From assembly GCA_964573205.1 (NCBI GenBank), contig CAZNIT010000055.1, positions 1-9,554 on the forward strand: 9,554 nucleotides of DNA. Reading direction: 5' to 3'. The notes under the pieces were generated by a model. The model saw nothing but the letters and a program-made list of their open reading frames with translations, was not told where the DNA came from and made no database searches. The position numbers and the translations under genes are program-made. This DNA comes from QNZT01 sp964573205 (GTDB lineage: Bacteria; Campylobacterota; Campylobacteria; Campylobacterales; QNZT01). This document shows positions 1 to 7,721 of the stretch, in pieces. Positions within the stretch are counted from its first letter, which is position 1. Each line of letters begins with the position of its first letter.

Positions 1-342
1 AAAGAGTATATGCTTTATGTCATAACAGCAGATACTTTTGGAAGCGTACATGATCAACTCTCAGATTTTGATATTAAAATCGAAGTTTTAAAAAGTTTGG
101 ATCATACTCTTGAAAAGGCGAATTTCATTGAATCTCTTGGCTCCTCTTTTTGTGCCGCTGTGGGAAATGGTAACAACGATGTAAAAATGATAAAAAAAGC
201 TGAATTGGGAATATCTCTTTGTTCAGATGAAGGATGCTCCGTTTTGACATTGATGTCAGGGGATATCGTTTGTAATTGCATAGAAGATGCTCTGATGCTT
301 TTTTTAAGTAAAAAGAGGTTGATAGCTACACTTCGAAGATAA
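1..342 (+). CDS. Soluble HAD-family phosphatase (P-type ATPase-like), C-terminal part
   Basis: The reading frame is open from the first base of the window, so the true start lies upstream. About 113 residues remain. Visible motifs fit the HAD superfamily in the variant related to the phosphorylation domain of P-type ATPases but without membrane segments. They are a motif II-like TADTFG near the left edge, a later conserved Lys (KANFIESLG), and a motif IV-like GNGNNDVKMI that stands in for the usual GDGxND Mg-binding loop. The C-terminal ending RLIATLRR is typical of this soluble family. The catalytic DxDxT motif I would be in the missing N-terminal part. Substrate is unknown. A metal-ATPase accessory role is tempting given the downstream metal exporter, but that operon is on the other strand and nothing in the sequence links them. 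Family call is confident; function is not. Confidence 0.8.
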   Translation, partial: KEYMLYVITADTFGSVHDQLSDFDIKIEVLKSLDHTLEKANFIESLGSSFCAAVGNGNNDVKMIKKAELGISLCSDEGCSVLTLMSGDIVCNCIEDALMLFLSKKRLIATLRR

Positions 343-355
343 CTGTAACGATATG

Positions 356-376
356 AAAAAGTAGCGGTAACTTTTT
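356..376 (+). terminator. Possible weak terminator hairpin after the HAD gene
   Basis: A 7-bp perfect inverted repeat (AAAAAGT / ACTTTTT) with a 7-base loop (AGCGGTA) begins 13 bases after the HAD stop codon and ends in a five-T run. The stem holds only one G-C pair, so it would be weak. It may still end the HAD transcript, because the next gene has its own ribosome binding site and an AT-rich upstream region in which I could not place a convincing promoter with correct spacing. Confidence 0.3.
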
Positions 377-459
377 GAATTAAAAGTAAATTTTAATAGA
401 CAAAGGTAAAAAATAGTAGTAAACTGAAAATATGAGCTTTAGATTCAAAGGAGTTTTTA

Positions 460-1179
460 GTGAAAAAAATACTCATATTTATAAGTTTGCTTCTATATAT
501 TTTGGGATGCGGAGAGGGTGAAGTAAAGAGCAGCGTCTATTATGTTCCCGATTCGGACAGATCGAAGATTCAAACTACCTCTTTGGAGAGTGAAGAGTTT
601 TCCGTAACGGCGGACTATACGATAGATCATGTCGGCATAAGTGAGATAAGCGCTCTTTTTGTTGAGGGTGTGGCTTTGGACATCGCCATAAGTGAAGACG
701 GACGATTCGTATATATCGCAACCGGAAGCGAAGGATTGGCGGTTGTGGATGTAAGCGATCCTTACAACCCGAAACTCATCTCAAATCTCGATACGCCCCG
801 GTATGTCAATAGCGTCACAGTCGTAAACTCCATCGCATATGTAACTTACAAAGCGCAAAATTGGGGTGATTATCTCAGTATAAACGCTTTTGACATATCA
901 AATCCTTACGATGTCAAGTTTATAGGATATTACGAAGGATTTAAGAGCAACTCGCATAAACTAATCTCAAAAGACGGCTTGGTATATTTTGTAGATCAGA
1001 AAGGATTTAAAGTGGTGAGCGAAACCGATTATACCGTCGTAGGAAGATACGATCTTTTCGACACCGCATACGCTTTTGTAATGAAAGAAAACTTCGCCTT
1101 TATCGCCAACGGAAGAAACGGGCTTACTATTTTAAAGGCGGGTGACGCACCGTATAGCGCATCATTGACGAATCCCTAA
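460..1179 (+). CDS. Small lipoprotein with LVIVD-type beta-propeller repeats
   Basis: A 239-residue exported protein starting at GTG, with AAAGGAG (447-453) six bases upstream, which fixes the start. The N-terminus is a short basic and hydrophobic lipoprotein signal ending ILGC, with Cys17 as the predicted acylated residue. After a polar linker come about four repeats of the LVIVD beta-propeller type, at roughly residues 68-110, 113-158, 162-199 and 201-226. The clearest pieces are YIATGSEGLAVVDVSDPYNP and the INAFDISNPYD segment of the next blade. Such repeats occur in surface or periplasmic proteins and usually mediate binding rather than catalysis; no ligand can be named here. Four blades in under 180 residues is short for a closed propeller, so the protein may be shortened at its C-terminus, or may pair or oligomerise. 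The gene ends 2 bp from the stop codon of the convergent permease gene. Confidence 0.78.
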   Translation: MKKILIFISLLLYILGCGEGEVKSSVYYVPDSDRSKIQTTSLESEEFSVTADYTIDHVGISEISALFVEGVALDIAISEDGRFVYIATGSEGLAVVDVSDPYNPKLISNLDTPRYVNSVTVVNSIAYVTYKAQNWGDYLSINAFDISNPYDVKFIGYYEGFKSNSHKLISKDGLVYFVDQKGFKVVSETDYTVVGRYDLFDTAYAFVMKENFAFIANGRNGLTILKAGDAPYSASLTNP

Positions 1180-1181
1180 CT

Positions 1182-2279
1182 TTAGATGAAAAGCTTTTTT
1201 GAGTCTGCTATATCTTTTGCCATAAAATAAAATACAAAACCCCACAATATGAGGCTACTTACGATGCTAAACGCTCCCGCTTCTTCACTCATATGAACGA
1301 GGGCTTTGGGATCGATCGAGTTTACGCTGAAAATATAATCCAGCCCCAATCCGAACAAAATACTTCCCAAAACAATAGTTCCAAGATAGATATAAAGAGA
1401 TCTGTTTCCCAATATCTTCTTGACGACGCCGATTGTTACGGTATTTGTCGCAGGTCCCGCACTTAAGAAAACAAAAGCCGCTCCGGCACTTACGCCCGAG
1501 AGCATAAGAGCCGCGGCTATGGGTAAAGAAGCTGTTGCGCAGACATACATCGGAACGGCTATGATTATGACTATGATATATGAGAGCCAGTTATACTCTT
1601 TTAAAATTTCACTAAGATTATCGGGAATGACGACGGTTATGAGCGCTCCTATGAGTAGTCCCCAAAAGAGCGGTTTTGCGATATCTCCAAGAAGAGTTAT
1701 AAAGCCGTATTTTAAAGCTTTTAGCAGTGAAAAATTTTTTTTGTTTTTACTATTTTCGCATCCGCACCCTTTGTCGCAGCTTGTTTCGTCATTTGTCGTT
1801 ATGGGCGTAAAAGCTCTGATTGGCGCGGTTTTTGCCAGTGAAAAGGCGGGTTTTTTGATCTCTTCTTGATTGTCGAAAATATTTGTCAATATTCCGGCGA
1901 TGACAGATATGATCATAGAAGTTACGACTCTGTAGATTGTAAATATCCAGCCGAATATTCCATAAGTCGCAAGTATGGAATCGACACCGGTAATAGGTGT
2001 CGAGATCAAAAACGAAAGGGTTGCGCCTTTGCTCGCACCGCTTTTTTTGATACTTGTCGCAAGAGGTATGACTCCGCATGAACAAACCGGAAGAGGTACT
2101 CCAAAAAGTGTCGCTTTCGTAACCGAGCCTATGTTGTCTTTTCCGAGATGTTCGGTTACCAATGACTCCGGTACTATCTCATGAAGAAGCCCGGCAAAAA
2201 GAAGACCAAACAGTATATAAGGAGCCATCGCATTGCTAAGCTCTATTAGTGCGTGCCAAAATTCTATTAAATATTCCAT
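1182..2279 (-). CDS. SO_0444-family permease (predicted Cu/Zn efflux transporter)
   Basis: A 365-residue inner-membrane protein of the permease family that includes ArsP-like and SO_0444-type proteins (PF03773/COG0701 type). Two membrane-helix blocks (about residues 15-135 and 185-355) flank a hydrophilic loop. The family signature FGVPLPVCSCGVIPLA is at residues 59-74 with Cys66 and Cys68, followed by GASKGATLSFLISTPITG. The second half repeats the theme with PMYVCATASLPIAAALM (Cys247) and GVSAGAAFVFLSAGPATNT. The loop carries a Cys168-x3-Cys-x-Cys174 cluster, probably cytoplasmic metal-binding. Known members are implicated in export of metals or metalloids from the cytoplasm. It is the last gene of the minus-strand operon, 35 bp after the RND pump gene. 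Its ribosome binding site is unimpressive: GGGAG at 2291-2295, 11 bases from the ATG. Family is confident; the substrate (Zn/Cu or another thiophilic ion) is inferred. Confidence 0.82.
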   Translation of the reverse strand: MEYLIEFWHALIELSNAMAPYILFGLLFAGLLHEIVPESLVTEHLGKDNIGSVTKATLFGVPLPVCSCGVIPLATSIKKSGASKGATLSFLISTPITGVDSILATYGIFGWIFTIYRVVTSMIISVIAGILTNIFDNQEEIKKPAFSLAKTAPIRAFTPITTNDETSCDKGCGCENSKNKKNFSLLKALKYGFITLLGDIAKPLFWGLLIGALITVVIPDNLSEILKEYNWLSYIIVIIIAVPMYVCATASLPIAAALMLSGVSAGAAFVFLSAGPATNTVTIGVVKKILGNRSLYIYLGTIVLGSILFGLGLDYIFSVNSIDPKALVHMSEEAGAFSIVSSLILWGFVFYFMAKDIADSKKLFI

Positions 2280-2314
2280 CTCTTTTTCAACTCCCGCTTC
2301 ATTTTACAATAGTA

Positions 2315-5300
2315 TCATTTCGCATTAACTGAACTTTTTTTGTTAAAAAAGAGAAGATACGCCGCAGGCAGGACTAAAAGAGTAAGTATCGTTGAACTAA
2401 TGATACCTCCCGTAATGACTACCGAAAGGGGATATTGTATCTCACTTCCCACACCTGAAGCAAAAAGTAGAGGAAGTATCCCAAAAAGCGTCGTAAACGC
2501 GGTCATAAGCACGGGTCTAAGCCTAAGCATAGTCGCCTTTTTGATAGTGTTTTCAAGAGGTTGGTTTTTGTCTTTTATTCGAAGTTCATCTATGAAACTT
2601 ACAAGCACTATACCGTTTAGTATTGCGATTGCGAATATCGCCAAAAATCCTATTATCGCGGAAACGGAGAGATAGATACCGCTTAAAATAAGTGCGATTA
2701 TACCTCCGATGAGTCCAAAAGGTACATTCATCAGAATCAAAAGAGCCTTAGATATCGAATCAAAAGCCGTGTATAAAAGAAGTACAATCAAAAATAGAGT
2801 TACGGGAACTATAATCATCAGTTTTTCGGAAGCTTCTTGCATGTTTTTAAAATCACCGGCCCAGCCTATATAATATCCCGGCGGCATTTTGATCTTCTCT
2901 TTTATAATTTTGTCCGCTTCTTTGACAAATGAAGCGACATCTCTGTTTTCAACTTCCATCGAAATGACCATATAGCGGCTGAGATTTTCTCTTTTTATGA
3001 AAGAAGCTCCCTGTGTTACCGATATATCGCACACTTGATCAAGTGTCACTAAAGCTCCGTTTTTAGAGCGAAGAGTGATGTTTTTTATACTCTCTATATC
3101 TTTTTTTGCGTCTTTAATCTTCGCTACGATTCCAAAGCGTTTGACACCCTCTATCTTTTCGCTAATGGGCTCTTCTCCTATACCGTTTCGAATAACTTGC
3201 ATGATCTCTTGAGTGGTAATGCCGTAACGGGCGAGAGAGAGGTAGTTTGGAACGATATTTATCCGTGCTTGTCCCAGTTGCGATTCGGTTTCCATCCTCT
3301 CTAATCCCTCAAGATTATTCAGCGCGTCTTGAATCTCTGCGGCTAAGGAGGTGAGTGTTTTTTGATCTTCTCCGAATATTTTTATGGCAAGTTCGGCTTG
3401 TACGCCCTCAAGAAGCTCTTCGATTCTCATAGCGATGGGTTGAGTCGGTACGAAATTTACCCATTTAAATTTTTGTGTAAGATCTTCATTCATTTGGTGT
3501 GTAAGTAAAGGCAGATCTTTAATATTCTCTTTTAGCGTTAAAAGTATCTCCATATAGTTGGCTTGAGCGGTTTCTCCTTTTTCGCTTCTTCCTATCATCG
3601 ATAAAACCGACTCCACTTCATCGTGATAATTTTTTAATATATATTTTTCAATCTGTTGAGCTGTCCGTATGGATTGGGAGAGTGAAGTTCCGGGTATGGA
3701 AATGACACGGTACATGATCGACTCTTCATTTAAGGAAGGCATAAATTCTCTTCCTTGAAGAGTTAAAAGATAAACGGCTATTACAAATACCGCCGTTACG
3801 GCAGCTAGAGTGATTTTAGCATGTTTTAGGGCAAAAGAGAGGATAGGGCGGTAGAATTTTTTTATACTTTTCATAAGTATGTTTTCTGCGGATTTACTCG
3901 GTTTTAAAAGTAGATAAGCAAGAGTCGGGACAAGTACCAAAGCCACAAGTAAAGAGCCCAGCATAACAAAGACTATATTTAGAGCCATAGGCGAGTAGAG
4001 TTTGCCCGCAAGACCTTCAAGACTTAGAAGCGGAATGAAAACGGCGGCTATGATGAGTATTGCAAATGTCACCGGTTTTGCGACCTCTTTTGCCGCACTA
4101 GAGATTAACTCCAAACGAGAGGAGTCGGGATGATCATGAAGTTTTCGAAAACTGTTTTCGACTATGACTATGGTTCCGTCAACAATCATACCGACCGCTA
4201 TAGCTAGACCGCTTAGGCTCATCAGATTTGCGCTCATTTTAAAATAATCCATCAATAAAAATGCGATAAGAAGTGACAGCGGTAAAGAGAGAATGACGAT
4301 AAATGCCGATCTAAGCTCGAATAAAAATAAAAACAAAACGATCGCAACAAGCAAAACACCGCTTAAAAGCGCACTTGTCATCGTTGAAACGGCTTTATGT
4401 GTTATTTCGGTTCTATCGTAAACTCCCTCGATAGTGACACCTTGAGGAAGGGCGGAGTTTACCGTCTGAATTTTTTCTTTGATTCTCTCGACCACTTTAG
4501 CGGCATTTGTACCGGTTCTTTGTAGTACCATTCCAAGTACCGATTCGTTCCCGTCAATCGAAACGGCTCCAAATCTTGGTGCCGCCCCTTCTTGTACTTC
4601 CGCAATATCGGCGATGGTTAAGGGTTGGGCATTTATCGATTTTATAACGGTATTTGCAATATCTTCAACACTTTTGTATAATCCCGCGCCTCTGATGAGG
4701 TACTGTTCACGGTTAAATTCCAGATACTGTCCTCCTGCGGAGAGGTTGCTTTTTTGCAAAGCTTGGATGATGTCGTCATATGTTACATCGATATTTTGAA
4801 GCTTTTTAGTATCTATGACTATCTCGTATTGTTTCTCGTATCCTCCCCAACCGATCACCTCTTCTACGCCACCGACGCTTTTTAACAGAGGTTTGATAAT
4901 GAACTCTTGCATTTGGCGAAGTTGAGTGAGGGTGAAGTTGTTGTTTTTATCTTTGATGCGATACCAAAAAACCTGTCCCAAGCCGGTAGTGTTTGGTCCT
5001 AGAAGAGGTTTTCCCCAGCCTTTTGGAATATCGACATTCGCAAGTCTTTCACTTACTAGCTGTCTTAGAAAGTATATATCGAAACTGTCATCGAAAAAAA
5101 TCGATACATAAGAGAGACCGAAAAATGAGTTTGACATTATGGTTTTTACTCCCGCCATTCCCGAGAGTGCGGATTCTATAGGATAAGTTATGAGTTTTTC
5201 GATATCTTCGGCGGAGTTTCCGGGGCTTTCGGTATAGATGACTACCTGCTTGGGTGTAATGTCGGGGAAAGCGTCTATTGGAATCTCCTTATATGTTTTA

Positions 5301-5383
5301 TATCCCAATATGGTTATTACGACAAAAAGCGTTATGCTTAAAAGTTTATATTTTAAAGTTGTTTGTATTATATTGTCCAGCAT
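2315..5383 (-). CDS. Heavy-metal efflux RND pump, CzcA/CusA family, CzcA-like
   Basis: A 1022-residue inner-membrane proton/metal antiporter, full length for the HME-RND family. An N-terminal helix (about 12-29) is followed by a periplasmic domain (30-335), a helix bundle (336-495), a second helix (522-543) and periplasmic domain (545-855), and the last helices (856-1013). Helix 4 carries the proton-relay signature VGMIVDGTIVIVEN (397-410) with Asp402 and Glu409, and QPIAMRIEELLEGVQAELAI (648-667) resembles CzcA. By eye alignment, the three Met ligands of E. coli CusA are not conserved: Met573 aligns with Arg559, Met672 with Glu656, and the Met623 position is also not Met. This argues for a divalent metal over Cu(I)/Ag(I). 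AAGGA overlapping the adaptor stop codon drives translation, and only 9 bp separate the two genes, so they are probably translationally coupled. The family is certain; the exact metal is not. Confidence 0.95.
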   Translation of the reverse strand: MLDNIIQTTLKYKLLSITLFVVITILGYKTYKEIPIDAFPDITPKQVVIYTESPGNSAEDIEKLITYPIESALSGMAGVKTIMSNSFFGLSYVSIFFDDSFDIYFLRQLVSERLANVDIPKGWGKPLLGPNTTGLGQVFWYRIKDKNNNFTLTQLRQMQEFIIKPLLKSVGGVEEVIGWGGYEKQYEIVIDTKKLQNIDVTYDDIIQALQKSNLSAGGQYLEFNREQYLIRGAGLYKSVEDIANTVIKSINAQPLTIADIAEVQEGAAPRFGAVSIDGNESVLGMVLQRTGTNAAKVVERIKEKIQTVNSALPQGVTIEGVYDRTEITHKAVSTMTSALLSGVLLVAIVLFLFLFELRSAFIVILSLPLSLLIAFLLMDYFKMSANLMSLSGLAIAVGMIVDGTIVIVENSFRKLHDHPDSSRLELISSAAKEVAKPVTFAILIIAAVFIPLLSLEGLAGKLYSPMALNIVFVMLGSLLVALVLVPTLAYLLLKPSKSAENILMKSIKKFYRPILSFALKHAKITLAAVTAVFVIAVYLLTLQGREFMPSLNEESIMYRVISIPGTSLSQSIRTAQQIEKYILKNYHDEVESVLSMIGRSEKGETAQANYMEILLTLKENIKDLPLLTHQMNEDLTQKFKWVNFVPTQPIAMRIEELLEGVQAELAIKIFGEDQKTLTSLAAEIQDALNNLEGLERMETESQLGQARINIVPNYLSLARYGITTQEIMQVIRNGIGEEPISEKIEGVKRFGIVAKIKDAKKDIESIKNITLRSKNGALVTLDQVCDISVTQGASFIKRENLSRYMVISMEVENRDVASFVKEADKIIKEKIKMPPGYYIGWAGDFKNMQEASEKLMIIVPVTLFLIVLLLYTAFDSISKALLILMNVPFGLIGGIIALILSGIYLSVSAIIGFLAIFAIAILNGIVLVSFIDELRIKDKNQPLENTIKKATMLRLRPVLMTAFTTLFGILPLLFASGVGSEIQYPLSVVITGGIISSTILTLLVLPAAYLLFFNKKSSVNAK

Positions 5384-5392
5384 CTTTTATCC

Positions 5393-6580
5393 TTAATGAC
5401 CGTGTCCGCCCAGAGAGGATTTTAAAAGCAAAGATTTTATATAGTAGGCTTTATCGCTTACATACGCTTGTGCTTCTTTCAATCCTTCCACCGCGACAAG
5501 TTCATCGTTCGTTTCGATTATTTTTACGATTCTCGGCTCGTAAGGAATCTCTTCTTCATGCTCGGTGTGCGAGCTTTCTTCGTGATTTTCCGAGTGATCT
5601 TGATGATTCGTATGGTCATTATGATCGTCATGACTTTGATGTTCGTCTATTTCTTGATGATTTGCATGGTCATCGTGATTATCATGATCTTTATGTTCAT
5701 CTTTCGGAACGAAAACTACCCATTCATTGTTAAAAAACGACAAAGCGGTTTTTTTGATCGCCAGATACTCTTTGTTCGGCGCCAGATATATCGTTGCAGC
5801 CGTATATGCACCTATGAACAGATCGTCTATTCGTTTTTCGATATTTGATAAAAGTACGATTCTTTGTGTTTTTTCATCCACCCTAGGCAAAACCTGGTCT
5901 ATTTTTACGGGAATATCGTTATCCATATAGTGCAAGGTCGCTCTTTTTGCCGTTTTTATAATGGGTGCGTATTTTAAAGGTACGAACGATTTTAGGTAAA
6001 AGGATTGCTCTTTTACTACATTGATAATTTGTGTCTGTTGTGAAATAACCGAATGAAGCGGCTGTAAAATTTCGGATATCACACCGTCGTTATGGGAGTA
6101 TAGTATATATTCGGAAGTAGGTTCTTTTAACTTTTTGGCATCTATTCCAAGAGTTTGTAGTTGGGATTTTAGTCTGTTGATTTTGGAAATCATTTCATCT
6201 TGTTTCGCTTTTTGTGTGTTCAACTCTTGTAAAGAGGTCAACCCCTTTTTATATAGAGCTTTGGTCGCTTGAAAGTTTTTACGAAGGGAATTAAACTGCT
6301 TTTTCAGTGAAAGGTACTTCGATGTCATATCCGAGAGAGCGATGGAGTCGATGAGAGCGATGGGTTGATTTCGTTTAATCTTGTCCCCCTCTTTTACATA
6401 ATATTTTTCAATATGTCCGTCTAACAGTGACATTATCGACTGTTTCGCATTTGAAAGTTGAATGATCTTCGCGTTTACATCTATTGATTTGGCAAATTTG
6501 TGTTTCTTTACAAAATCGATAGGTATGTCGCTTGCAAATAGATTGATCGTAACGAGTGAAAGTAGCAAGGCTTTAGTCAT
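5393..6580 (-). CDS. RND periplasmic adaptor (CzcB/CusB-type) with His-rich insert
   Basis: A 395-residue membrane-fusion protein linking the RND pump to the outer-membrane channel. A Sec signal peptide covers about residues 1-16 (LLLSLVTINLFA, then SDIP); no lipobox is seen. A lipoyl-type half-motif (SLLDGHIEKYYVKEGDKIKR, 51-70) precedes a short alpha-helical hairpin (about 84-146), and the second lipoyl half contains YSHNDGVIS. Beta-barrel and membrane-proximal domains follow (about 190-290 and 345-390). Between WVVFVPK and YEPRIVKI lies an insert (296-341) with 14 His among Asp, Asn and Glu, and the protein ends GGHGH. The insert is a plausible metal buffer or sensor on the pump side of the adaptor. 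The gene overlaps the channel gene by 8 bp (ATGACTAA), with AGGAG seven bases before the ATG inside that gene. Lack of sequence outside the family motifs leaves the metal unspecified. Confidence 0.92.
   Translation of the reverse strand: MTKALLLSLVTINLFASDIPIDFVKKHKFAKSIDVNAKIIQLSNAKQSIMSLLDGHIEKYYVKEGDKIKRNQPIALIDSIALSDMTSKYLSLKKQFNSLRKNFQATKALYKKGLTSLQELNTQKAKQDEMISKINRLKSQLQTLGIDAKKLKEPTSEYILYSHNDGVISEILQPLHSVISQQTQIINVVKEQSFYLKSFVPLKYAPIIKTAKRATLHYMDNDIPVKIDQVLPRVDEKTQRIVLLSNIEKRIDDLFIGAYTAATIYLAPNKEYLAIKKTALSFFNNEWVVFVPKDEHKDHDNHDDHANHQEIDEHQSHDDHNDHTNHQDHSENHEESSHTEHEEEIPYEPRIVKIIETNDELVAVEGLKEAQAYVSDKAYYIKSLLLKSSLGGHGH
5558..5695 (-). repeat. His-rich low-complexity coding repeat (His every third residue)
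   Basis: This encodes adaptor residues 296-341. His occurs at 296, 299, 302, 305 and 308, then at 314, 317, 320, 323, 326 and 329, so the spacing is almost strictly three residues (9 bp). Two blocks, DNHDDHANHQE and DDHNDHTNHQD, sit 18 residues (54 bp) apart, which suggests growth by local duplication. Codons vary between units, so the tract is not a fresh microsatellite, and the His periodicity appears maintained at protein level. Confidence 0.85.
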
Positions 6581-7721
6581 TGTAAACTCCTGTGAGATAA
6601 TTTTTTCGTATATAGTTTTTATAAAGCATCATATCGATTTGGATTTGTCGTTTTTTTGTTTGGATAAGTCTGTTTTTGAGATCTTGAAGTTGAAGAAGGT
6701 TGATGTTTGCTATTTTATATCCTTCTTCGAACATTTTCAACATTTTATGCTCCTCTTCCAATAGCTTTTGTATGTTCTTTTGCATTTTTTTAAGCAGAGC
6801 GATCTCTTCTTGAATTTTCTTGGTTTTCATCCGTATCTGTTTTTTAAATTGTATAAGTGAGAATCTCTTTTTTTGAATTTCAAGTGATGCGATCTCTTTT
6901 TCTTCGGATTTTTGATTTAAAAGTGCAAAAGGTATGTTTATGCCGACTTTATAGATATCTTGATCCGGTTCTTTTTCATACTCCGCCGTAAGCAAGAATG
7001 ATTTTAGGATTCTCGTATCGATTTTTGCATAAATCTTAGCGATGCGTTGATCTATTTGACGCAGTAATAGCTCCGGGTTTTTACTTTCGTTTGGTTTTGA
7101 TCTAAATTTATAGTTCGTATCCAATCGGATCTCATCGCTGATTTTGGAGTCTAAAAGAAGATCGTAGTAGTATCTTTTTTGTTCAAAATATAAAAAATCC
7201 TCATTTCGTTTACTTTGGGTATAAGAGAGTTTCGCCTGAAGATAGCTTGATTTGGCTATCGTTCCCGCACGGTAGCGCGCTTTTGAAATATCATAGATGT
7301 TTTTGGCGATTTCGCTCTCTTGTTTTGCCAAGTCGTATAAAGAGACTTTTTCCATATATTTCGTATATTTCAAAGAGAGTTCTTTGATTGTTTTCGCTCT
7401 TAGAAGTTTGTGTTCGATTATGGTTTTTTCAATGTTGAGTTTTGCAACTTTTTTTAACTCGTCTCTTGCGCCGCTTAGGGGAATATCTTGCGACAGATCG
7501 ATCGAAAATCCATTCTTATCTTCAAATTTCGAAAGTCCAAGACCCAAATTCGGGTTTTCGTATCTGATCAATTTTTGAGCTTCTTGTTTGCTCTGTTCTA
7601 TCTTCAAAGACGAGGCTTTGATTTTCTCATTTTGACTTAGTGCCGTTTTTATAAACTCTTCATAAGTAACCGCATATAGATTTAATATCAATAAAACGGA
7701 TATCAAAACAGGTTTAATCAT
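6573..7721 (-). CDS. TolC/CzcC-family outer-membrane efflux channel
   Basis: A 382-residue outer-membrane protein that forms the exit duct for the RND pump encoded downstream. It has a Sec signal peptide (about 1-17, ending NLYA) and then two related alpha-helical/beta halves of the outer membrane efflux protein family. The first half shows the ENPNLGLGLS strand region (55-64), the SIDLSQDIPLSG strand (73-84) and the helix-turn motif RYRAGTIAKSSYLQAK (149-164). The second half shows the GINIPFALLNQ strand (260-270) and the equivalent EEGYKIANINLLQLQDLKN (332-350). Long heptad-like Lys/Glu-rich helices fill the rest. It is somewhat shorter than many CzcC proteins but appears complete. AAGGAA lies about five bases before the ATG. 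It is the first gene of the tight four-gene block, preceded by a 203-bp leader. Confidence 0.9.
   Translation of the reverse strand: MIKPVLISVLLILNLYAVTYEEFIKTALSQNEKIKASSLKIEQSKQEAQKLIRYENPNLGLGLSKFEDKNGFSIDLSQDIPLSGARDELKKVAKLNIEKTIIEHKLLRAKTIKELSLKYTKYMEKVSLYDLAKQESEIAKNIYDISKARYRAGTIAKSSYLQAKLSYTQSKRNEDFLYFEQKRYYYDLLLDSKISDEIRLDTNYKFRSKPNESKNPELLLRQIDQRIAKIYAKIDTRILKSFLLTAEYEKEPDQDIYKVGINIPFALLNQKSEEKEIASLEIQKKRFSLIQFKKQIRMKTKKIQEEIALLKKMQKNIQKLLEEEHKMLKMFEEGYKIANINLLQLQDLKNRLIQTKKRQIQIDMMLYKNYIRKNYLTGVYND

Noticed and set aside
343..459. Promoter for the LVIVD lipoprotein in the AT-rich gap (TTGAAT with nearby TAATAG)
   Set aside because: Spacing of about 11-13 bp is too short for a normal promoter; I found no better pair, so only the ribosome binding site is claimed.
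1420..2184. Several open frames on either strand inside the permease gene, up to 149 codons
   Set aside because: They lie opposite or out of frame with a gene that has clear family motifs, lack ribosome binding sites and have no recognisable protein features.
5558..5695. Possible CRISPR-like or tandem DNA repeat
   Set aside because: The periodicity is 9 bp, in frame and codon-degenerate with no unique spacers, so it is a protein-level His repeat.
5278..5848. Plus-strand open frames opposite the adaptor and pump genes, including one rich in Met/Ile/Val
   Set aside because: They are the complement of the His-rich repeat and of conserved adaptor and pump sequence; the odd composition follows from reading CAT/GAT repeats backwards.
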